The position numbers and the translations under genes were made by a program. Shown here one piece after another: positions 34,171 through 42,418 of a stretch of DNA of 64,000 nt. Every line of letters starts with the position of its first letter. The first letter of the stretch is position 1. The stretch covers positions 1 to 64,000 of the forward strand of contig JAGAMN010000020.1 in assembly GCA_017624715.1 (NCBI GenBank), in the 5' to 3' direction. The notes beneath the pieces were generated by a model that was not told where the DNA came from, made no database searches, and saw only the letters and a program-made list of their open reading frames with translations. Source of the DNA: Oscillospiraceae bacterium. Its GTDB lineage: Bacteria > Bacillota > Clostridia > Oscillospirales > Oscillospiraceae.

Positions 34171-36007
34171 TGAAAGAACTGATCAGGTTATGCAGAAGAT
34201 CGATACTGCAATTCAGAAGAAAAGGAAAAGAAATCGGATCATTACCGTAGCAACTGCTAGCCTGCTTTTCGTGATTATCGTGGCGGCGGTGTTGTTTGTA
34301 CCCTATGAATGGATGGCACCCAGCGTTCTGGAATACGCAGACAGCGGCTATTACAGCCTGATCAAAAACCTGAACAGAAATAAGTATCGGGATGAAAATC
34401 ACATGAGTGCGGCTACACCGAAGAATAACTTTGAATATCTGCTGGCAATATGGAATCATGAGGAGCCTCGTGGAGTGAGTGCTGATTTAATGGAGAATGT
34501 ATCCAATGCAGGCAAGTATGTAGAGAATACTGATAATCAGGTGCAAGGGGTTATTGAGGGGGATTTGGTTAAGCGCACGGAGGACTATATTTTCCGCCTG
34601 AGCACTAACTACGACAGTGATGAAGCGATACTACGTAGTTATACAATTGATGGTGCTGACTCCAAGTGCGTTGGTACCGAAATAATCGATATTGACTTTA
34701 TTGCATTGCTTAATGCAGAAATGTATCTGTCCGACGATGGGAAGATCGTTACGGTTATTCTCTATGGCAATAAAGAAAGAATATGGCGAGAAGATGGCAA
34801 AGGCTCAGATATGGATAAGCGGATATATGTGCTTAGCTTTGATGTTTCCAATCCCGCAAGTATTCAAAGCTTGGGAGAGTTTTATATTACCGGTGAATAC
34901 TGTAGTTCCCGCAAGGTTGGTCAGAGCATCTATTTGCTGAGCCGCAAGTATGTATCCTTCAGAGATTTGGATTTTGACAACAAGGATACCTATTTGCCGA
35001 AATACACTTGTAACGGTGTTGCGCAATATCTGCCGCCGGAAGCCATTCTTGATCAATATACGCCGGATGAGAATTATTTGGCTACCCTGATGCTGCTGCA
35101 GGAGGGGAGCTTGAATGTGCTGGATTCGGCAGCTGTGTTATCAGGCAGTCGGTTCTTCTATATGTCGGGAGAGCGGATCTATATCCCTTGCGCTTATTCT
35201 GAGAGTTCCGGTTATTGCGAAACAAAAACAATGACAGATATTATTTGCTTGTCCTATACAGCGGATTCCATGGAGCATATCGGTACTACTACTGTGGAGG
35301 GGCATTTCCAAAACCAATACAGTATGGATGAATATAATGGCATACTGCGGGTGGTTACATCCACCAGTGAAAATACCTGGCGTGGACATAACGGAATGGA
35401 ATTGCTTATACGGGGGGAAAGAAATGTAAATCTGTATTGCATCTCGTTGGATAACTGGGAAATGCAAGGTCAGGTGGTGGCTTTTGCTCCGCGGGGAGAT
35501 GAGGTGCGTTCGGTTCGCTTCGATGGGAATACGGCGTATGTCTGCACAGCCCAAAGAATGACGGATCCGGTATATTTCTTTGACCTGAGTGATCCGAAGA
35601 ATATCACTTGGAAGGATACGGGCAAAATTCCCGGGTATTCCGCGTCTTTGCGGACATTCGGCGATTACCTGCTGGGCATCGGCTATAATGAGGATGCATG
35701 GCTGAAAATTTCGCTGTACCGGGAAACGGAAACCGGTGTGAAAGAGGTGTGCAATGTTGACACAGAATACAGCTTTTCTTCCGAATACAAGTCTTACCTG
35801 ATCGATGAAGAAAATATGTTGATTGCCATTCCAATCTATGGGGATCTTGGACTGAGTCGGCTGTTGGTGTGGCAGTTGGAAGACGGCAAGCTTGTGGAAA
35901 AGCATGATATCGCTGTGAACGGAATGGGCGCTGACATTCGCGCCTTGCTGATTGATGAGTATCTGTATGTGCTGGGTGACAACCTTGTAGTTAAGAAAAT
36001 CAAATAA
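34157..36007 (+). CDS. Membrane-anchored beta-propeller protein, candidate anti-sigma factor
   Basis: 616 residues from a GTG start (GGAGGG 8 bases before). A cytoplasmic segment of about 27 basic residues (RTDQVMQKIDTAIQKKRKRN) is followed by one membrane helix (about 28-50) and a large external part of the secreted C-terminal beta-propeller type (COG4880-like), with repeated strands such as VYVLSFDVSNPASIQSLGEF and DPVYFFDLSDPKNITWKDTG. The translational overlap with the ECF gene and the one-helix topology suggest that it senses something outside and controls the sigma factor. The cytoplasmic part is much shorter than standard anti-sigma domains, so direct sigma binding is not proven. Confidence 0.83.
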   Translation: MKTFDERTDQVMQKIDTAIQKKRKRNRIITVATASLLFVIIVAAVLFVPYEWMAPSVLEYADSGYYSLIKNLNRNKYRDENHMSAATPKNNFEYLLAIWNHEEPRGVSADLMENVSNAGKYVENTDNQVQGVIEGDLVKRTEDYIFRLSTNYDSDEAILRSYTIDGADSKCVGTEIIDIDFIALLNAEMYLSDDGKIVTVILYGNKERIWREDGKGSDMDKRIYVLSFDVSNPASIQSLGEFYITGEYCSSRKVGQSIYLLSRKYVSFRDLDFDNKDTYLPKYTCNGVAQYLPPEAILDQYTPDENYLATLMLLQEGSLNVLDSAAVLSGSRFFYMSGERIYIPCAYSESSGYCETKTMTDIICLSYTADSMEHIGTTTVEGHFQNQYSMDEYNGILRVVTSTSENTWRGHNGMELLIRGERNVNLYCISLDNWEMQGQVVAFAPRGDEVRSVRFDGNTAYVCTAQRMTDPVYFFDLSDPKNITWKDTGKIPGYSASLRTFGDYLLGIGYNEDAWLKISLYRETETGVKEVCNVDTEYSFSSEYKSYLIDEENMLIAIPIYGDLGLSRLLVWQLEDGKLVEKHDIAVNGMGADIRALLIDEYLYVLGDNLVVKKIK

Positions 36008-36012
36008 GGGAA

Positions 36013-36042
36013 AGGGGTGCAAAATTGCACCCCCTTCTTTTT
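36013..36042 (+). terminator. Terminator after the propeller gene
   Basis: GGGGTGCAA / TTGCACCCC stem with CTTCTTTTT tail, 6 bases after the stop. Confidence 0.85.
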
Positions 36043-36088
36043 GGATAGCATCGGCTGTTCCGGGTAAACTATCCCAGGAGGGATTGCT

Positions 36089-36529
36089 ATGACGGAACGG
36101 GAATACGGAAAACTTGTGAAAGAAGCGGCACCCAAATCGCCTATTTGGAAAGATTGCCTGAATGCTTTTTGGATCGGCGGGCTGATCTGTGTGCTGGGAC
36201 AGATCGCTGTAAATGGCTATACGGCGCTGGGATTAGAAAAACAGGATGCATCGACCGCGGCATCCATGAGCCTTGTTGCGCTGTCAGCACTGCTGACGGG
36301 GCTTAGTCTTTACGATAACATCGCAAAATATGCCGGTGCAGGCACTCTGGTGCCCATTACCGGCTTTGCCAATGCCATTGCTTCTCCGGCTATTGAGTTC
36401 AAAACCGAAGGATTCATCCTGGGCGTCGGCGCAAAGATGTTTACGATTGCAGGACCTGTTATCGTGTACGGTATCTCTGCGTCCGTAGTGTATGGACTGA
36501 TATATTGGTTATGGACCTTCATTTTATAG
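36089..36529 (+). CDS. spoVAC: Stage V sporulation protein AC
   Basis: SpoVA proteins form the channel that moves dipicolinic acid through the inner spore membrane. 146 residues with the SpoVAC pattern: PIWKDCLNAFWIGGLICVLG, SALLTGLSLYD, the YAGAGTLVPITGFANAI segment and GVGAKMFTIAGPVIVYG. Four to five helices. AGGAGG precedes the ATG. It normally sits with spoVAD and spoVAE; here it is alone, followed by a terminator. A second, diverged C-terminal copy lies at 41085-41216 on the far side of the rhamnose genes. Confidence 0.92.
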   Translation: MTEREYGKLVKEAAPKSPIWKDCLNAFWIGGLICVLGQIAVNGYTALGLEKQDASTAASMSLVALSALLTGLSLYDNIAKYAGAGTLVPITGFANAIASPAIEFKTEGFILGVGAKMFTIAGPVIVYGISASVVYGLIYWLWTFIL

Positions 36530-36557
36530 AATTATGTCAGGATAAAATACAGAGTAT

Positions 36558-36598
36558 GCATAGGTGCAAGTAACACGTCTTGCGCCTATGCTTTTTTT
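36558..36598 (+). terminator. Terminator after spoVAC
   Basis: GCATAGGTGCAAG / CTTGCGCCTATGC, 13 pairs with one wobble and an 8-base loop, then TTTTTTT. Its 3' arm contains the -35 box of the AraC regulator promoter. Confidence 0.85.
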
Positions 36599-36608
36599 GT
36601 GTTATATT
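36580..36608 (+). promoter_or_regulatory. Promoter of the rhamnose regulator
   Basis: TTGCGC (36580-36585), 17 bases, TATATT (36603-36608), with the -35 box inside the terminator stem. Confidence 0.6.
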
Positions 36609-36647
36609 GAATGCATGAAAGGTCGATAGCAAAAAAGGGGTGATAGA

Positions 36648-37613
36648 ATGAATAAAGAGATGTTGGCTTATTTACAAGGGATTACTGCTGAGGAAAAAGC
36701 AATCCTGGATGGAAAATCCTCCATTGACCGCGACATTTATATGCAGGGGCAATCTAACACCGTCAATGCAAAGAAGCTTCTTGCGGCCGGCAAGCTGATC
36801 ACGATTCGTCCCCATACCCGTTTTATCCATTTTCCGGAGCATACACACGACTATGTGGAAGTGGTATATATGTGTGCCGGACAGACGACCCACATTGTCA
36901 ATGGCAAGACCATAATTTTGGAACAGGGGGATCTTTTGTTTCTCAGTCAGAGTGTGACCCATGAGGTTTGCAAAGCGGAGGAGGAAGATGTAGCGGTTAA
37001 TTTTATCGTGCTGCCTGATTTCTTTGCCACGACTCTGATTGCCATTGGTGAAGAGAAAACACCCCTTAGAAAGTTTCTTGTGGACTGCCTTTGTGGACAG
37101 AACACCGGGAGGGGATACCTGCATTTCAATGTTTCCGGCCTAAAACCGATTCAAAACCTGGTAGAAAATCTTCTGTGGACGCTTCTTGAGAAAACACCCA
37201 ACAGACGGAAAATAAGCCAGACAACCATGGCACTGCTGTTTTTGCAGTTGATGGGATACACGGAAATGCTTGTAAATGAAGATCAAGAAGATGCAGCGGT
37301 ATTTCAGGTGCTTCACTATGTGGAAACCAACTATGTCCAAGGCAGCTTTGCGGAGATTTCCCAAAGGCTGCACTACGATCCATCCTGGCTCTCCCGTGAG
37401 ATCAAACGGGAAACCGGAAAGACCTATACCCGATTGGTGCAGGAAAAGCGGCTTGCGCAGGCTGCATTTCTGCTGAAAAACACGGATCGGAATGTGGCGG
37501 ATATTTCTGCTGCGGTGGGATATGAAAATATTAGTTATTTCCACCGTATCTTTGCGGAGGCTTATGGAATGTCACCTAGGGATTACCGGTTGCAAGAGAG
37601 GACACTAATTTAG
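36648..37613 (+). CDS. AraC family regulator of the rhamnose genes
   Basis: 321 residues: N-terminal cupin sensing domain (FIHFPEHTHDYVEVVYMCAG near 60, LEQGDLLFLSQ near 95) and a C-terminal AraC DNA-binding domain with two helix-turn-helices (GSFAEISQRLHYDPSWLSRE and NVADISAAVGYENISYFHR, then the family ending GMSPRDYR). It reads in the same direction as rhaBAD and lies directly ahead of it, so it is the likely rhamnose-responsive activator (RhaS/RhaR-like role, not necessarily orthologous). A good AAGGGGTG site precedes the ATG. Confidence 0.88.
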   Translation: MNKEMLAYLQGITAEEKAILDGKSSIDRDIYMQGQSNTVNAKKLLAAGKLITIRPHTRFIHFPEHTHDYVEVVYMCAGQTTHIVNGKTIILEQGDLLFLSQSVTHEVCKAEEEDVAVNFIVLPDFFATTLIAIGEEKTPLRKFLVDCLCGQNTGRGYLHFNVSGLKPIQNLVENLLWTLLEKTPNRRKISQTTMALLFLQLMGYTEMLVNEDQEDAAVFQVLHYVETNYVQGSFAEISQRLHYDPSWLSREIKRETGKTYTRLVQEKRLAQAAFLLKNTDRNVADISAAVGYENISYFHRIFAEAYGMSPRDYRLQERTLI

Positions 37614-37617
37614 AAAA

Positions 37618-37686
37618 CAAAAGACCTCCTGTTTTTCCTGCTGCCATGCTAAAATAGTAGCAGTATGGAAAGTAGGAGGTTTTTTT
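37618..37686 (+). promoter_or_regulatory. rhaB promoter region and SD-sequestering hairpin
   Basis: TAAAAT (37650-37655) is a good -10 box but the -35 position is poor (TCCTGT), as expected for an activator-dependent promoter. CTGCT/AGCAG half-sites flank it. Further out, AGACCTCCT (to 37630) is complementary to AGGAGGTTT (from 37674), the rhaB ribosome site followed by seven T. In read-through RNA this would form a terminator-like stem that hides the ribosome site. Confidence 0.55.
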
Positions 37687-38988
37687 GTGGAGCATTATCT
37701 TGCAATAGATATTGGTGCATCTTCCGGGCGGCATATCGTTGGCTGGAGGGAAAACGGCACGATTATCACAAAGGAAGTATACCGTTTTCCCAACGGCGTT
37801 AAGGAAGAAGACGGACACCTTGTCTGGGATGTACATAAGCTCTTTTCGAATGTTGTGGCAGGTGTAATGGAGGCATTCCAGCAATATCCGGAAATCAAAA
37901 GCCTGTCTATCGATACCTGGGGTGTGGATTATGTTTTACTAAAGGGAGACAAAGAAGTTTTGCCGGTTTACGCATACCGGGACAGTCGTACTGAGGCGCA
38001 GATCCCGCAGGTACATAAAGTTATGCCTTTTGCAGAGCTCTATCGCCGTACTGGCTGTCAGTTCCAACCCTTTAACACCATCTATCAATTCTATGATGAC
38101 AAGAGGAACGGGCGGTTGGACGGCGTTACCGATGTATTGATGATGCCGGAGTACTTGTTGTGGAAGCTCTGCGACATCAAAGCAAGGGAGTATACCAACG
38201 CCACAACTATGGGCATGGTCAATGCCCAGTCCGGCGAGTTTGATGTGGAAATCGTAGATGCGCTGGGTTACCCCCGACATTTGTTCCCCAAGCTGCGTCA
38301 GCCGGGAACGGTTCTGGGAATGCTCCGACCTGAGATTGCGCAAACTGTTGGCGGAAATTGTAAAGTGGTGTTGTGCGCCACCCATGATACCGGTTCTGCG
38401 GTGGAGGGGATTCCTATGGAGGGGACCCATCTTTATATTTCCTCCGGCACATGGTCTTTGTTGGGCGTTAAGACGCCTAAGCCTATTACAGACACAGGGA
38501 GCGAAAAAGCCAATTACTCTAACGAGGGCGGAGTGGGTTACAACCGCTACCAGAAAAATATTATGGGCATGTGGCTGGTAAATGAGTTGCAGCGAGAGCT
38601 GTGCCCGGATATAAAATTCCCGGAAATCGTAAAGCTGGCAGAAGAAAGTGTGTGTGAACATGTGGTGGATGCCAATGCACCGGAGTTTTTTGCACCTAAG
38701 AGCATGAGAGCTGCTTTCGACCAGGCAACCGGGAATGGACTTGCCACCCGTGGCGATTATTTCCGGTGCGCTTACCGCTCGTTGGCAGTTAGTTATAAGC
38801 AGGCTATTGCGGAATTAGAAGCCAATACGGGGTGCCGTTATAAGAAGCTTTATATCGTGGGCGGCGGCGCAAAGAATGCTTTTTTGAATCGCCTGACGGA
38901 AGAAGCTACCGGCAAAGAAGTAGTTGCATTGCCTATTGAGGCTACCGCTCTGGGCAATCTGAAAATACAGATGGAGGTAAACTTATGA
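37687..38988 (+). CDS. rhaB: Rhamnulokinase
   Basis: Phosphorylates L-rhamnulose at C1. 433 residues of the FGGY kinase family: N-terminal AIDIGASSGRHIVG, the SIDTWGVDYVLL segment near 78, ATHDTGSAVEGIP and SGTWSLLGVK near 255, and VGGGAKNAFLNRL near 395. GTG start with AGGAGG 7 bases upstream. It overlaps rhaA by four bases. Confidence 0.94.
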   Translation: MEHYLAIDIGASSGRHIVGWRENGTIITKEVYRFPNGVKEEDGHLVWDVHKLFSNVVAGVMEAFQQYPEIKSLSIDTWGVDYVLLKGDKEVLPVYAYRDSRTEAQIPQVHKVMPFAELYRRTGCQFQPFNTIYQFYDDKRNGRLDGVTDVLMMPEYLLWKLCDIKAREYTNATTMGMVNAQSGEFDVEIVDALGYPRHLFPKLRQPGTVLGMLRPEIAQTVGGNCKVVLCATHDTGSAVEGIPMEGTHLYISSGTWSLLGVKTPKPITDTGSEKANYSNEGGVGYNRYQKNIMGMWLVNELQRELCPDIKFPEIVKLAEESVCEHVVDANAPEFFAPKSMRAAFDQATGNGLATRGDYFRCAYRSLAVSYKQAIAELEANTGCRYKKLYIVGGGAKNAFLNRLTEEATGKEVVALPIEATALGNLKIQMEVNL

Positions 38989-40235
38989 GTTACGCAGAAG
39001 CAAAACAAAAGTATGTGAATATAGGCATCGATGCGGATGCTGCTATCGAAAAACTGAAAACTGTTCCTGTGGCCCTGCACTGCTGGCAGGGCGACGATGT
39101 CCGCGGTTTTGATACCGACCCCACCAAGCCTTTGACCGGCGGCATTCAGACCACCGGCAACTATCCCGGTCGCGCCGGAACACCGGAAGAACTGATGGCG
39201 GATTTGGATATGGTCTTAAAATTGTGCCCCGGTACGAAGAAGATGAACCTTCACGCGAGTTATGCGATTTTTGAGGATGGCGACTGGGCAGACCGGGACA
39301 AGTTGGAACCCCGCCACTTCCAAAAGTGGGTGGACTTTTGCAAGGAACGGGGCTTAGGCTGCGATTTTAATCCCACTTTCTTCTCCCACCCGAAAGCCAA
39401 CGGCCTGACTCTGTCCTCGTCCGATCCCGAGAACCGCAAGTTTTGGATCGACCACGGCAAGGCGTGTATCCGCATTTCCAATTATCTGGCGGAGCAGTTG
39501 GGGAAGCCCTGCGTTATGAATATCTGGACCGGCGACGGCTTTAAGGATATTCCTGCCGACCGTATGGGACCCAGAGTCCGTTATAAGGAAGCTATTGACG
39601 AGATTTTGTCTGAGCCCTTTGATTTTGCCAAGGTAAAGCCTTGTGTGGAATCCAAGGTATTCGGCATCGGCGTGGAAGCCTACACCGTGGGCTCTGCTGA
39701 GTTCTCCTTGAGTTATGCGGCTATGAATAAGGAAAAGTGCATCCCGCTGATGGATAACGGCCACTACCATCCCACAGAGGTTGTCAGCGATAAGATTCCT
39801 GCACTGATGGCATTCTTCCCGGAGATCGCTCTACACATCACCCGTCCCATCCGCTGGGACAGCGATCACGTTGTTTTGTTGGACGATGAAACGAAGGAAC
39901 TTTGCAAAGAGATTGTCCGCTGCGGCGGTCTGGAAGGCAGAGTGAAGATCGCGTTGGATTATTTCGATGCCTCCATTAACCGTATTTCCGCTTGGACAGT
40001 AGGCTTCCGGAATGTACAGAAAGCCTTGCTGATGGCTTTGTGTACTCCGGACCTGACCGAAATGCAGAATGCCGGCAATTGGACAGAATTGATGGTCTTG
40101 CAGGAAGAACTGAAGACGATGCCTTTTGGCGAGATTTGGACCGAGTACTGCCGCGTCTGTGACGTGCCTGCCGACGGAGAATGGTTCTGCCAGGTCAGAG
40201 AATATGAAAAAGAAGTGCTTAGCAAGAGAGGTTAA
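38985..40235 (+). CDS. rhaA: L-rhamnose isomerase
   Basis: Converts L-rhamnose to L-rhamnulose. 416 residues, normal length, TIM-barrel with the metal-site segments MNLHASYAIFED, CVESKVFGIGVEAYTVGS and LMDNGHYHPTEVV. GGAGG lies at the rhaB end and ATGA overlaps its stop. No rhamnose transporter or mutarotase gene (rhaM) is found in the window. Confidence 0.95.
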   Translation: MSYAEAKQKYVNIGIDADAAIEKLKTVPVALHCWQGDDVRGFDTDPTKPLTGGIQTTGNYPGRAGTPEELMADLDMVLKLCPGTKKMNLHASYAIFEDGDWADRDKLEPRHFQKWVDFCKERGLGCDFNPTFFSHPKANGLTLSSSDPENRKFWIDHGKACIRISNYLAEQLGKPCVMNIWTGDGFKDIPADRMGPRVRYKEAIDEILSEPFDFAKVKPCVESKVFGIGVEAYTVGSAEFSLSYAAMNKEKCIPLMDNGHYHPTEVVSDKIPALMAFFPEIALHITRPIRWDSDHVVLLDDETKELCKEIVRCGGLEGRVKIALDYFDASINRISAWTVGFRNVQKALLMALCTPDLTEMQNAGNWTELMVLQEELKTMPFGEIWTEYCRVCDVPADGEWFCQVREYEKEVLSKRG

Positions 40236-40240
40236 ATAAA

Positions 40241-41056
40241 ATGAAGGATATTTTAAAGGCACCCTTTGTGGAAGAAATGTGTAAGACAACGGCGAATATG
40301 TACCGCTTGGGCTGGGATGAGCGCAATGGCGGCAATATCAGTTACCTGCTGGACGAAAAAGAGGTAGGGGAGTATCTGGATTTGAATCTGGTCAAACGGG
40401 TACTGCCGCTTGGCTTCGATGCGACTACCCTTGCTGGAAAGATCTTTATTGTTACCGGCAGCGGCAAGTATTTTAAGAATGTTTTAGATGATCCCGAGGA
40501 TAATTTGGGTATCGTGCGGATCAGCGCTGACGGACAAAATGCGCAGCTGTTATGGGGCTACTCCGGCGGTGGCAAATGCACATCGGAATTTCCTGCGCAT
40601 TTAATGAGCCATATGGCGCGGCTGCAGGTTGACCCTGAAAACCGCGTTGTGATGCATACCCATCCGACTCACACATTGGCTATGAACTATGTCCACGAAC
40701 TGGATGATAAGAAATTTTCCCATACTTTATGGGAAATGTGCACCGAGTGCATTGTTATTTTTCCCGAGGGTGTCGGCGTGCTGCCCTGGATGCTTTGCGG
40801 CACAAACTCCATCGGTAAGGCAACTGCAGACAAAATGAAAGACTATCGGATCGTCATTTGGGCGATGCACGGTATCTATGGCGCAGGCAAAACGATGGAT
40901 GAAACATTTGGTCTGATCGAAACTGTGGAAAAGGCCGCACAGATCTACATGCTTACTGCCCATCTGCCCAGAATCAATACAATTAAGGACGAGGAAATGG
41001 TTGAGCTGGCAGAGTTCTTTGGTGTGAATTATCGCAAGGACTTTTTGAACTTGTAA
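40241..41056 (+). CDS. rhaD: Rhamnulose-1-phosphate aldolase
   Basis: Splits rhamnulose 1-phosphate into DHAP and L-lactaldehyde. 271 residues of the class II aldolase/RhaD family with WDERNGGNISYLL, VVMHTHPTHTLAMN (zinc histidines, near 141) and WAMHGIYGAGKT. GAGG precedes the ATG, 5 bases after rhaA. Last intact gene of the cluster, before a spoVAC remnant. Confidence 0.94.
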   Translation: MKDILKAPFVEEMCKTTANMYRLGWDERNGGNISYLLDEKEVGEYLDLNLVKRVLPLGFDATTLAGKIFIVTGSGKYFKNVLDDPEDNLGIVRISADGQNAQLLWGYSGGGKCTSEFPAHLMSHMARLQVDPENRVVMHTHPTHTLAMNYVHELDDKKFSHTLWEMCTECIVIFPEGVGVLPWMLCGTNSIGKATADKMKDYRIVIWAMHGIYGAGKTMDETFGLIETVEKAAQIYMLTAHLPRINTIKDEEMVELAEFFGVNYRKDFLNL

Positions 41057-41084
41057 GGACAAGCATAAAGCACTGCGTCCTAAC

Positions 41085-41216
41085 TTGACACCAGCAGAGG
41101 GATTTGTCTTGGGTGTTGGTGTGAAGATGTTTACGATTGCAGGCCCGGTGGTTTTGTATGGGGAAAGTGCCAGTGTGGTGTTTGGACTTATTTATTGGAT
41201 ATGTTCGATGCTGTAG
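41085..41216 (+). pseudogene. C-terminal remnant of a second spoVAC
   Basis: The frame reads TPAEGFVLGVGVKMFTIAG and on through PVVLYGESASVVFGLIYW to a TAG at 41214-41216; this matches the end of the intact SpoVAC (EGFILGVGAKMFTIAGPVIV ... SASVVYGLIYW) at about three of four residues. The first two thirds are missing and there is no start or ribosome site. It shares a 20-base identical run with the intact gene but is otherwise diverged in third positions, so it is an older or foreign copy rather than a recent duplication. It begins 29 bases after rhaD. Confidence 0.85.
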
Positions 41217-41246
41217 AAAAAGGCTCGCCAATACGGCGAGCCTTCT
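41217..41246. terminator. Terminator after the rhamnose cluster
   Basis: AGGCTCGCC / GGCGAGCCT perfect stem with an AATAC loop, AAAA before and TTCTGTT after; can serve both strands. Confidence 0.75.
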
Positions 41247-41289
41247 GTTATGGCTTTACGTCACAGTTAAAACATAGGTTGTATGCTTG

Positions 41290-41682
41290 TTAGAAAAATT
41301 TTCCTACATACTTTTCAAATAGGGAAATTATATAGTCATAGCCTTCCTTGGAGAGGGTGTAGTACTTATCACTGCCGACGAGCCAAATGCAGTAGCAACC
41401 GTCGTAGGCAACGGCAAAAACTTGATCGTCAAAGGTAATGGAGATATTCTCGTGGAAGGGGCACCCGCCTGTGCCCGGGGAATACTTTGCAGCAGTCAGA
41501 TATGTCTTGACTTTGTTTGTTTCTTCTTCGGTGAGAGTCTGGGTTATTTTTGTGTTATCACCAGTCTGGGTTCCTTGAAATTTCAGCACCGCGTTACCGT
41601 CGTAGTGAATCACAAGGGCATTGCATCCGACCAAGGAAAACAAAACGGTCAAGAGCAATAAACCGGCAAAGAATCGCCTCAT
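41290..41682 (-). CDS. Small lipoprotein of unknown function
   Basis: 130 residues with signal peptide and lipobox LVGC (cysteine near 20), then a compact domain with CPFHENISITFDD and AYDGCYCIWLVGSDKYYTL; three cysteines after the lipobox could pair. AAGGAGGG precedes the ATG and a sigma-A promoter lies upstream. No family recognised. Confidence 0.75.
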   Translation of the reverse strand: MRRFFAGLLLLTVLFSLVGCNALVIHYDGNAVLKFQGTQTGDNTKITQTLTEEETNKVKTYLTAAKYSPGTGGCPFHENISITFDDQVFAVAYDGCYCIWLVGSDKYYTLSKEGYDYIISLFEKYVGKFF

Positions 41683-41736
41683 ATAGTTCCCTCCTTATCA
41701 TGCTTATTTCAATAATATATAAATTTGGTTGACATA

Positions 41737-41765
41737 ATTATATCAAATCGTGAAAGAAAAAGCAA
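41737..41765 (-). promoter_or_regulatory. Promoter of the 41.3-kb lipoprotein
   Basis: Minus-strand TTGCTT (41760-41765), 17 bases, TATAAT (41737-41742). Confidence 0.65.
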
Positions 41766-41783
41766 GGGATTTTTATACAGAGT

Positions 41784-41814
41784 AACAGGCTTGACCGGTG
41801 CGGTCAAGCCTGTT
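41784..41814. terminator. Terminator after the YcxB-like gene
   Basis: AACAGGCTTGACCG / CGGTCAAGCCTGTT, 14-bp perfect stem with a 3-base loop, 8 bases after the stop at 41823; the T tail is weak. Confidence 0.65.
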
Positions 41815-41822
41815 GCATATAG

Positions 41823-42368
41823 TTAATAGTATTCAACGGTGTTGCATTTTTGGGAGAGAAAACGGATAAAGTCCTCTTGATTTACCTGTGCCCGAATTTG
41901 GGAGATTGGAAGGACATAAGCAGTTACGCTGCTGTTATAAAGAAAAATGTAGCAATCTTTGAATACACATACCCGCTCAATGGACGCATATTTGCGTTCT
42001 GTGTGGGTGTCTTCGGTGATTTCTACGAGTTTGTCTTCGTGAAATTCAAAGGTGGATACTGGGTCGAAGGGTAATTTGCCGGTTTCCTTTAAGCGCTTTA
42101 TTTGCTTACGCAAATTCTTGACCACTGTCTTTTTATATGTCACAAAGTAAAATACGGAGTGTAGCCCTAAAATAACGGCACAGATCACGGTGAATGTAGT
42201 CCATCCCTCTAGGAGAACAATTATGGCCATCAACATTGCTATGCCAAGGACAAAGATAATGTGGGCTTTTTTGATGGATTTTTTGCCTTGCGGTGTTTCC
42301 GTTGCGTGGAAACGATTGAAGTTGAAATAATCTTCTTCAGTTTGGTTTATGTTGAGCCTAAAAAGCAT
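41823..42368 (-). CDS. YcxB-like membrane protein
   Basis: 181 residues: cytoplasmic N-terminus (EEDYFNFNRFHA), two membrane helices (about 38-78), then a PH-like cytoplasmic domain with FEFHEDKLVEITEDTHTERKY (in the YcxB pattern) and IYLFYNSSVTAYVLPISQI-like strands. YcxB family function is unknown. AGGAGG precedes the ATG. Confidence 0.8.
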   Translation of the reverse strand: MLFRLNINQTEEDYFNFNRFHATETPQGKKSIKKAHIIFVLGIAMLMAIIVLLEGWTTFTVICAVILGLHSVFYFVTYKKTVVKNLRKQIKRLKETGKLPFDPVSTFEFHEDKLVEITEDTHTERKYASIERVCVFKDCYIFLYNSSVTAYVLPISQIRAQVNQEDFIRFLSQKCNTVEYY

Positions 42369-42418
42369 AGACTGCGCCTCCTCTTACAAGTGTATCCTAG
42401 CAATGGCTTCTTTCGCGA

